Shown here piece after piece: positions 1 to 5,550 of a stretch of DNA of 5,550 bases. The DNA is from an uncultured Eubacteriales bacterium. Lineage in GTDB: Bacteria > Bacillota > Clostridia > Lachnospirales > Lachnospiraceae. The notes under the pieces were generated by a model. It was not told the DNA's origin, searched no databases, and saw nothing but the letters and a program-made list of their open reading frames with translations. The position numbers were made by a program, and so were the translations under genes. Positions within the stretch are counted from its first letter, which is position 1. Each line of letters starts with the position of its first letter. Location: assembly GCA_900321915.1 (NCBI GenBank), contig ONXW01000187.1:1-5550 (forward strand). The letters are read 5' to 3'.

Positions 1-3000
1 ATTGAGACCGTGAACAGCGTGCGGGTGCTGAACCGCTATGACGTGGAGAATGTTTCCGACGACGTGTACAGGGAAGCATTGGTTACCATTTTTTCCGAGC
101 CTCCGGTAGATCTGGTGTATGAGGAAGAGTTCCCGAAAAACGAGGGCGACCTGGTCTTTACGGTGGAGTATCTGCCGGGTCAGTTTGACCAGCGCGCCGA
201 CTCGGCGGAACAGTGCGTGAAGCTCCTGAAGGAGACCGAAGAGCCGATCATCCGCTCCGCCACCACCTACGTCCTGGGCGGGGAGCTGACCGATGAGCAG
301 GCAGCGGCGGTGAAATCCCTCTGCATCAATCCCGTGGACTCCAGGGAGGATACCGCGCCGAAGCCGGACACCCTGGTACAGAAGTTTGATGTGCCGGAGG
401 ATGTGGAGATTCTGGAAGGCTTCACCGGGGAGGATGAGGAGACCCTCAGGAACAGGTATGATTCCCTGAACCTGGCCATGACCTTCAGGGATTTCTGCTT
501 TATCCAGGAATATTTCCGCGGGGAAGAGAAGAGAGACCCGTCCATCACGGAGATCCGCGTTCTGGATACCTACTGGTCCGATCACTGCCGCCATACCACA
601 TTTTCCACAGAACTTAAGAATGTGCAGTTCACGGAAGGGGCTTACAACGTTCCCCTGGAGGCGTCCTGGAACCAGTACCTGAAGGATCACAATGAGATGT
701 TCCGGGGCAGGGATGACAAGTATGCCTGCCTGATGGATATCGCCTGCCTGGCGGCCAGAAAACTCAAGGCGGAGGGAAAACTCACGGACCAGGAGGTCTC
801 CGATGAGATCAACGCCTGCAGCATCGTGGTCCCGGTAACCATTGACGGAAAGACCGAGGACTGGCTTATCAACTTCAAGAATGAAACCCACAACCATCCG
901 ACCGAGATCGAGCCCTTCGGCGGCGCGGCGACCTGCCTCGGCGGCGCCATCCGCGATCCCCTGTCCGGACGCACTTACGTCTATCAGGCGATGCGCATCA
1001 CCGGCGCGGGCGATCCCACGGCTCCCATGGGAGAGACGCTGCACGGCAAGCTTCCGCAGAGGCGGATCTGCTCCGACGCGGCGAGAGGTTATTCCTCCTA
1101 CGGAAACCAGGTCGGACTGGCAACCGGTTATGTCAAAGAGATTTATCACCCGGATTTCGTGGCGAAGCGCATGGAGCTCGGTGCCGTCATCGCGGCGGCG
1201 CCGAAGAAGAACGTAATCCGGGAGAATTCCGAGCCCGGGGATGTGATTATCCTCCTGGGAGGACGGACAGGCCGCGACGGTATCGGCGGCGCCACCGGTT
1301 CCTCCAAGGTTCACACAGAAGAATCCATCGAGGTCTGCGGCGCTGAGGTCCAGAAGGGCAATGCGCCCACCGAGAGAAAGATCCAGAGACTGTTCCGCCG
1401 TCCGGAGGTGAGCCTCCTCATCAAGAAGTGCAATGACTTCGGCGCGGGCGGCGTGTCCGTCGCCATCGGCGAGCTGGCCGCGGGCCTGGACATTGACCTG
1501 GACAAGGTCCCGAAGAAATACGCCGGCCTGGACGGCACGGAGCTTGCCATCTCCGAGTCCCAGGAGCGCATGGCACTGGTGGTGGACGCAAAGGACGTTG
1601 ACACGATGCTGGCTTACGCCGCGGAAGAGAACCTGGAGGCGGTCCCGGTGGCTGTGGTGACTGAGAGCCCGCGCCTCGTACTCCGCTGGCGGGGAAAGAC
1701 CATCGTGGATATCAGCCGCGCTTTCCTGGACACCAACGGCGCGCACCAGGAGGCGGAAGTCTGCGTGGTCGTCCCGAAGAAAGAGGGAAGCCCCTTTGCC
1801 GTGAGAGATATCGATGTTCCGGATGTCCGCGAAAAGTGGCTTAAGACGCTGTCAGCGCTCAATGTGTGCTCCCAGAAGGGCCTTGTGGAGATGTTTGACT
1901 CCACTATCGGCGCGGCGACGGTCGAGATGCCCTACGGCGGACTGTTCCAGATGACTGAGACCCAGGCGATGCTCGCGAAGCTTCCGCTGGACGGCGGCAA
2001 GTGCGACACCGTCACGATGATGAGCTACGGCTACGACCCGTACCTTTCCAACTGGAGCCCGTACCACGGCGCCCAGTACGCGGTTCTGGACTCTGTGGCC
2101 AAGATTGTGGCAAACGGAGGCGATTACAGGAAGATTCACTTTACCTTCCAGGAGTATTTCCTGCGCCAGACGGGCGACCCGAAGCGCTGGGGCTATCCCC
2201 TTTCCGCGCTGCTCGGCGCCTACTCCGCGCAGATGGCCCTGGGACTGGGATCCATCGGAGGCAAGGACAGTTCCTCCGGAAGCTTCGAGGATGTCTCCGG
2301 GGAGAAGAACGTACCCCACACCCTGGTGAGCTTCGCCGTGGATGTTTCTGACAGCGCCCATGTCATCACACCGGAATTCAAGAAGGCCGGAAGCAAGATC
2401 ATCCTGTTCCGCGCTGCGAGGGACGGATATGACCTCCCGGTATTCAGCGATATCATGGCCGGCTATGACAAGGTGTACGAGGATATGGAGGCCGGCAGGA
2501 TTCTCTCCGCATACGCCGTGGGAAGCTATGGCCCTGCGGAATCCGTCGCGAAGATGGCATTCGGAAACCAGCTCGGCGTAAAGATAGAGCACAACGTGGA
2601 TCCCCGTATGTTCTTCGCTCCCGGATGGGGCGACCTGGTCCTGGAAGTTCCGGCGGAGAAGGTGGGACAGCTGCAGATGACCTACACCGTCATCGGCGAA
2701 GTGACGGATACGAACACTTTTGCGTACGGCAGCAGCTCCTTCACCATGGCGGAGGCGCTCGAGGCCTGGACCGGCACCCTGGAGCCTGTGTATCCCACAA
2801 GGACCGGAGCTATGGAGACCCAGGTCCGGCAGGATGTCTATAAGACAGATTCCATTTACATCTGCAGGAACAAAGTGGCAAAGCCGAAGGTATTTATCCC
2901 GGCCATGCCCGGAACCAACTGCGAGCTTGACAGCGCCCGCGCCTTTGAGAGAGCCGGCGCGGAAGTGACAGTCCGCATTTTCCGCAACCAGAACGAGCAG

Positions 3001-3678
3001 GATATTATCTCTTCCATTGAACAGTACCGCAGGGATATCGAACAGGCGAACATCCTGATGTTCCCGGGCGGTTTCTCCGGCGGCGATGAGCCTGACGGCT
3101 CCGCGAAGTTTTTCGCCACCGTGTTCCGGAACCCGGTGCTGAAGGAGGCGGTAGAGAGCCTCTACAGGGACAGGGACGGCCTGATTCTCGGCATCTGCAA
3201 CGGCTTCCAGACCCTTATCAAGCTGGGACTGGTGCCGAACGGCGAGATTGCCGCCCAGACTGAGGACTCCCCGACACTGACCATGAACACCATCGGACGC
3301 CACATTTCCCGTATGGCCTATGTCCGTATGGTGTCCAACAAATCCCCGTGGCTTATGGGCGCATCCTTTGAACGGGTATACGCCAATGCCCTTTCCCACG
3401 GAGAGGGACGCTTCGTAGCAAGCCCGGAGTGGATTGAAAAGCTTTATGAGAACGGCCAGGTGGCCACGCAGTATGTGGATCCGGCGGGCAATCCGACCAT
3501 GGATGAAACCTGGAACCAGAACGGCTCCTACATGGCAATCGAGGGAATTACCAGTCCCGACGGACGGATCCTCGGCCGAATGGGGCATCCGGAGAGATGC
3601 AATAAGGGCGTGTTTGTCAATATTCATAACAGCGATGACATGAATATTTTCCGTTCCGGCGTTGCTTATTTCAAATAA
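1..3678 (+). CDS. purL: Phosphoribosylformylglycinamidine synthase, single-chain PurL with fused glutaminase domain (5' end outside window)
   Basis: Converts FGAR, glutamine and ATP to FGAM, glutamate, ADP and phosphate in the cytosol (step 4 of de novo purine synthesis). The frame is open from base 1, with 1225 codons before TAA at 3676. The GTG at 10 is unlikely to be the start: the first visible residues (VRVLNRYDVENVS) match an internal part of the PurS-like N-terminal domain, and family members of about 1250 residues suggest roughly 30-45 residues are missing. Visible motifs, numbered from the codon at base 1: DHCRH at 194-198; NETHNHPTEIEPFGG from 294, the ATP/FGAR-binding core; GGRTGRDGIGGATGS at 420-434; CNDFGAGGVSVAIGE from 477; SIGGKDSSSGS from 751 in the second synthetase half. 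The class I glutaminase domain starts near 961 and has its triad: Cys1066 (GICNGFQ, codon 3196), His1196 and Glu1198 (GHPER). No frameshift or missing catalytic residue is seen. Its resemblance to the Gram-positive single-chain clade, rather than split PurS/PurL/PurQ, is from memory of the family. Confidence 0.98.
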   Translation: METVNSVRVLNRYDVENVSDDVYREALVTIFSEPPVDLVYEEEFPKNEGDLVFTVEYLPGQFDQRADSAEQCVKLLKETEEPIIRSATTYVLGGELTDEQAAAVKSLCINPVDSREDTAPKPDTLVQKFDVPEDVEILEGFTGEDEETLRNRYDSLNLAMTFRDFCFIQEYFRGEEKRDPSITEIRVLDTYWSDHCRHTTFSTELKNVQFTEGAYNVPLEASWNQYLKDHNEMFRGRDDKYACLMDIACLAARKLKAEGKLTDQEVSDEINACSIVVPVTIDGKTEDWLINFKNETHNHPTEIEPFGGAATCLGGAIRDPLSGRTYVYQAMRITGAGDPTAPMGETLHGKLPQRRICSDAARGYSSYGNQVGLATGYVKEIYHPDFVAKRMELGAVIAAAPKKNVIRENSEPGDVIILLGGRTGRDGIGGATGSSKVHTEESIEVCGAEVQKGNAPTERKIQRLFRRPEVSLLIKKCNDFGAGGVSVAIGELAAGLDIDLDKVPKKYAGLDGTELAISESQERMALVVDAKDVDTMLAYAAEENLEAVPVAVVTESPRLVLRWRGKTIVDISRAFLDTNGAHQEAEVCVVVPKKEGSPFAVRDIDVPDVREKWLKTLSALNVCSQKGLVEMFDSTIGAATVEMPYGGLFQMTETQAMLAKLPLDGGKCDTVTMMSYGYDPYLSNWSPYHGAQYAVLDSVAKIVANGGDYRKIHFTFQEYFLRQTGDPKRWGYPLSALLGAYSAQMALGLGSIGGKDSSSGSFEDVSGEKNVPHTLVSFAVDVSDSAHVITPEFKKAGSKIILFRAARDGYDLPVFSDIMAGYDKVYEDMEAGRILSAYAVGSYGPAESVAKMAFGNQLGVKIEHNVDPRMFFAPGWGDLVLEVPAEKVGQLQMTYTVIGEVTDTNTFAYGSSSFTMAEALEAWTGTLEPVYPTRTGAMETQVRQDVYKTDSIYICRNKVAKPKVFIPAMPGTNCELDSARAFERAGAEVTVRIFRNQNEQDIISSIEQYRRDIEQANILMFPGGFSGGDEPDGSAKFFATVFRNPVLKEAVESLYRDRDGLILGICNGFQTLIKLGLVPNGEIAAQTEDSPTLTMNTIGRHISRMAYVRMVSNKSPWLMGASFERVYANALSHGEGRFVASPEWIEKLYENGQVATQYVDPAGNPTMDETWNQNGSYMAIEGITSPDGRILGRMGHPERCNKGVFVNIHNSDDMNIFRSGVAYFK

Positions 3679-3689
3679 TCATGTAAATG

Positions 3690-3697
3690 AGGAGGAG
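3690..3697 (+). promoter_or_regulatory. Shine-Dalgarno sequence of the cell-wall-binding protein gene
   Basis: AGGAGGAG is close to a full anti-SD complement. Its AGGAGG core ends 7 bases before ATG 3703, which is ideal spacing. The in-frame GTG at 3697 overlaps the SD itself and cannot use it, so ATG 3703 is the preferred start. A strong SD directly after purL suggests this gene is translated independently rather than only by coupling. Confidence 0.85.
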
Positions 3698-3702
3698 TGA
3701 TT

Positions 3703-3783
3703 ATGGCAAAGAATCTGAGGCGTGCCGCGGCGCTGATGCTGGCAGTGCTGTTTGCGCTGACCGGCTGTATGACGGCGTTCGCA
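3703..3783 (+). other. Signal peptide coding segment with overlapping lipobox and AxA cleavage sites
   Basis: It encodes a basic n-region (Lys3, Arg6, Arg7), a hydrophobic core (residues 8-20) and two possible cleavage sites. LTGC at 19-22 fits the lipoprotein consensus, with Cys22 as the lipidated residue. TAFA, ending at Ala27, fits signal peptidase I. A Lys/Ser-rich stretch (30-36) follows. Export is well supported; which peptidase acts cannot be decided from sequence alone. Confidence 0.85.
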
Positions 3784-4914
3784 GCCACTAAATCCAGCAA
3801 GAAGAAGATAAGCACCATAAAGCTTATCGTGGACGTTTCCGAGGGATCCTTCTATGACGATAAGATGACAAAGGATGACCTGGATGGGATTGTCGATGTA
3901 AATGACGACAACGCGAATTATTACATCGAGAGCATTTCCTTTGCGGACGGAAGTTCCTGGAAATACGGAAAACCCGCTACCATCAAGGTGGTCCTTGAGG
4001 TGGAGGATGATGATCTATACAAGTTTTCCGGAGTCAACGCGTCTCACGTCAAGATCACCGGGAGCAAATATGTGGAGAGCGTTTCCGCTTCGGGTTCCGG
4101 GAAGCGGGCGACCGTACGCCTGAAGATGAAGGCCTTTGTGGAGGACCTGGAAGCCCCCGAGGAGTTTTACTGGGATGAAAAAGTAGCCCGCTGGGACAAG
4201 GTTTCCGGCGCGAACCAGTACAACGTGCGCCTGTACCGGGGCGGCAGCCAGGTGGCCACGGTGACCACCACCGGCACTTTCTTCAACCTCTATCCGGGCA
4301 TGAAGGAGAAAGGGAAATACACCTTCCGCGTCCAGGCTGAGAATACCTCCGCGGGCAAGACATCCAAGTGGAGCGAGCGCTCCGAAGAGCTGACCATCGC
4401 CGACAACACAAAGTATACCGGTACCGAAAGCCTGATCAGCATCCCTGCTTCCGAGCAGGAAGGCGGGGAAAACTATCAGGGCATCACCGGATCCGATGTG
4501 GGCCAGGGCCCGACGGCCGGCGTATCGGGCGGCTGGACCTTCGACGGTATCGGCTGGCGCTACCTGGAGAACCAAAGCGCAGTAATGAACAGCTGGCGCT
4601 ACGTGGACAACAACTGGTATCATTTTGACCAGAACGGCTACATGCAGGTGGGCTGGATCAATGACGGCGGCGTCTGGTATTACATGAACCCCGTCTCTGA
4701 CGGCACCCGCGGCGCCATGAAGGTGGGCTGGGTCAACGACGGTGTGAACTGGTATTTCCTGAACCCGATCTCCAACGGCTACCGCGGCATGCGGATGACC
4801 GGCTTCCAGAAGATCGAAGGCAGGGACTACTATTTTGACCCCAACACCGGAGCCCTTGTGACCAACAACCGCGTTCCGGACGGCCGCTGGGCCGGTGCGG
4901 ACGGTTCTCTGTAA
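3703..4914 (+). CDS. Exported cell-wall-binding repeat protein with fibronectin-III-like domain, function unknown
   Basis: 403 residues from ATG 3703; a GTG two codons upstream overlaps the SD and is rejected. Residues 1-27 form a signal peptide: KNLRR, then a hydrophobic stretch (8-20). Both a lipobox (LTGC, Cys22) and an AFA site (25-27) follow. Residues about 37-148 form an acidic, probably beta-rich domain I cannot assign. Residues about 149-234 resemble a fibronectin-III fold: WDKVSGANQYNVRLYR at 164-179, YTFRVQAEN at 206-214 and Trp223. A Gly/Ser/acidic linker spans about 235-276. Residues 277-388 hold about five Trp/Tyr-Gly cell-wall-binding (choline-binding-like) repeats, followed by a short tail (DGRWAGADGSL). 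No hydrolase, amidase, protease or LPXTG sorting motif is seen, so a structural, adhesive or wall-associated role is inferred. From memory, Lachnospiraceae carry several paralogues with this three-part layout. It starts 24 bases after purL and ends 4 bases before the flavoprotein gene, with two in-frame TAA codons (4912-4917). Function remains unknown. Confidence 0.93.
   Translation: MAKNLRRAAALMLAVLFALTGCMTAFAATKSSKKKISTIKLIVDVSEGSFYDDKMTKDDLDGIVDVNDDNANYYIESISFADGSSWKYGKPATIKVVLEVEDDDLYKFSGVNASHVKITGSKYVESVSASGSGKRATVRLKMKAFVEDLEAPEEFYWDEKVARWDKVSGANQYNVRLYRGGSQVATVTTTGTFFNLYPGMKEKGKYTFRVQAENTSAGKTSKWSERSEELTIADNTKYTGTESLISIPASEQEGGENYQGITGSDVGQGPTAGVSGGWTFDGIGWRYLENQSAVMNSWRYVDNNWYHFDQNGYMQVGWINDGGVWYYMNPVSDGTRGAMKVGWVNDGVNWYFLNPISNGYRGMRMTGFQKIEGRDYYFDPNTGALVTNNRVPDGRWAGADGSL
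4147..4404 (+). other. Fibronectin-III-like domain within the cell-wall-binding protein
   Basis: Residues about 149-234 show the Trp in an early strand (Trp164), a Tyr/Val/Leu alternation (YNVRLYR, 173-179), a central 'TTTGTFFNLYP' stretch (188-198) and the late-strand YTFRV (206-210). This order is typical of fibronectin-III domains in bacterial surface proteins. In such proteins they usually act as spacers or as protein/glycan contact modules. The assignment rests on pattern only, and the boundaries are approximate. Confidence 0.6.
4531..4866 (+). repeat. Tandem cell-wall-binding (choline-binding-like) repeats, about five units
   Basis: Units by protein residue: 277-297 (degenerate, starting GWTFDGIGWRYL), 298-317 (short, 20 residues), 318-342 and 343-367 (both 25 residues, W-[IV]-NDG-x-x-WY...NP-[VI]-S-[DN]-G-x-RG), and 368-388 (FQKIEGRDYYFDPNTGALVTN). 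Each has an aromatic pair on one strand and a Gly-containing turn, the hallmark of the beta-hairpin solenoid that binds choline or other wall polymers. The two 25-residue units are identical at 13 of 25 positions. At the DNA level the units are diverged, so recent slippage is unlikely. Confidence 0.85.
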
Positions 4915-4918
4915 TAAG

Positions 4919-5550
4919 ATGAAAAATGTTATTGTGATCGGGGCGGGCGCAGCCGGCCTCCTGGCAGCCATCGGGGCTGCCGGGGGCGGTGCGTCCGTCA
5001 CCGTGTTTGAGAAGAATGAGAAGGCGGGCAAAAAAATCTATATCACGGGAAAGGGAAGGTGCAACCTGACCAATGCCTGTGAACCGGAGGTATTTTTTGA
5101 AAATATCGTGACAAACCCCCGCTTTATGTACAGCGCCTTTTACGGCTTCGGCAGCGGCGATATCGTCAGCATGATAGAGCAGGAGGGCATAAAAACAAAG
5201 ACAGAGCGGGGGAACCGGGTTTTCCCGCAGTCCGACCACGCCTCCGATGTAACGAAGGCGCTCCTCCAGCGCCTGAAAAAGCTGGGCGTCCGGATCGTGA
5301 CCGACACCGAAGTTACCGGGATTCTCACGGAAAACGGACGGGCCGCGGGCGTCACCGTAAGGAAGGGCGGACAGAGGTATGCGGAGAAGGCGGATGCTGT
5401 CATTGTGGCCACGGGCGGCCTTTCCTATCCGACAACAGGGTCGACAGGGGACGGATACAGCTTTGCCGAAAGTACCGGGCACCGGGTGACGGACAGGTAT
5501 CCCGCCCTGGTTCCCTTTGAGACGCGGGAAAATGTTTCCGCCATGCAGGG
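4919..5550 (+). CDS. BaiN/HI0933-family FAD-dependent oxidoreductase, N-terminal part (3' end outside window)
   Basis: Open from ATG 4919 to the window edge: 210 codons, about half of the usual length of roughly 400-420 residues for this family. The N-terminus is a Rossmann dinucleotide fold: VIVIGAGAAG with GxGxxG at residues 8-13, and the acidic Glu31 (VTVFEK) that ends strand two and contacts the adenosine ribose. Family signatures follow: KKIYITGKGRCNLTN (38-52), ERGNRVFPQSDHASDV (96-111) and ATGGLSYPTTGSTGDGY (164-180). Relatives include BaiN, proposed in bile-acid 7-alpha-dehydroxylation, and proteins annotated as aminoacetone oxidase-like. The family is widespread in bacteria that do not transform bile acids, so the substrate cannot be called. 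It starts 4 bases after the upstream stop and has no clear Shine-Dalgarno, suggesting translational coupling. The start is supported by the GxGxxG motif beginning at residue 8, as expected. Confidence 0.92.
   Translation, partial: MKNVIVIGAGAAGLLAAIGAAGGGASVTVFEKNEKAGKKIYITGKGRCNLTNACEPEVFFENIVTNPRFMYSAFYGFGSGDIVSMIEQEGIKTKTERGNRVFPQSDHASDVTKALLQRLKKLGVRIVTDTEVTGILTENGRAAGVTVRKGGQRYAEKADAVIVATGGLSYPTTGSTGDGYSFAESTGHRVTDRYPALVPFETRENVSAMQ

Noticed and set aside
1852..3627. A 591-codon open frame on the - strand, opposite purL
   Set aside because: It is codon-aligned with purL, so it stays open only because purL avoids TTA, CTA and TCA codons under GC-rich codon use. It ends exactly at a Ser TCA codon (1852). 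The protein has no recognisable domain, and the sense strand is a certain gene.
3681..3689. A minimal ATG-TAA start-stop followed by another ATG in the purL - surface gene gap
   Set aside because: No SD precedes either ATG, and the second opens only a short frame overlapping the real gene. It is most likely chance in a short AT-rich spacer.
3697..3699. GTG as the start of the wall-binding protein
   Set aside because: It lies inside or directly against the AGGAGGAG Shine-Dalgarno, leaving no spacing. ATG 3703 has ideal spacing.
3895..3930. A possible EF-hand-like calcium loop (DVNDDNANYYIE, residues 65-76)
   Set aside because: Asp/Asn/Asp at positions 1, 3 and 5 and Glu at 12 fit, but the Gly at 6 and hydrophobic residue at 8 are missing and no helices flank it. 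It is probably just part of the acidic domain.
4015..5031. A 338-codon open frame on the - strand, opposite the wall-binding gene and running into the flavoprotein gene
   Set aside because: It has the same cause: codon-aligned with the sense gene and stopped at a Leu CTA codon (4015). Its translation is low-complexity Ala/Val/His-rich sequence that mirrors the repeats.
4733..5482. A 249-codon open frame on the - strand over the flavoprotein gene
   Set aside because: The sense strand encodes clear family motifs throughout this region. The antisense product is Arg/Ser/Gly-rich with no domain and no SD of its own.

Overview
The window looks like chromosomal DNA from a GC-rich member of the Clostridia, most likely a gut-type Lachnospiraceae. 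Three things point there. The purL product is the long single-chain form with its glutaminase domain fused on. A small secreted protein carries Trp/Tyr-Gly cell-wall-binding repeats in the 'NPVSDG' style I associate with Lachnospiraceae. The third gene belongs to the HI0933/BaiN-like flavoprotein family. The family-level assignment is an inference from protein resemblance. Nothing in the window (no rRNA, for example) fixes the taxon.

All three genes are on the + strand and tightly packed. Positions 1-3678 hold nearly all of purL (FGAM synthase, fourth step of de novo purine synthesis), whose start codon lies just off the left edge. After a 24-base gap with a strong Shine-Dalgarno sequence, 3703-4914 encodes a 403-residue exported protein: signal peptide, acidic all-new N-terminal domain, fibronectin-III-like domain, linker, then about five cell-wall-binding repeats. 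Four bases later, 4919 to the right edge encodes the N-terminal 210 residues of a BaiN/HI0933-type FAD-dependent oxidoreductase, cut off by the window end.

No terminator or promoter is visible in either gap, and neither gap is long enough for an ordinary intrinsic terminator, so the three genes are probably co-transcribed. They share no obvious pathway: a cytosolic purine enzyme, a surface protein and a cytosolic flavoprotein. The surface protein is the least understood of them. It has binding modules but no recognisable enzyme domain, and its signal peptide carries both a lipobox and an AxA cleavage site. I see no RNA genes, mobile elements, CRISPR arrays or phage genes. I found no convincing new multi-gene system here; the points worth following up concern the surface protein and its place in this operon.
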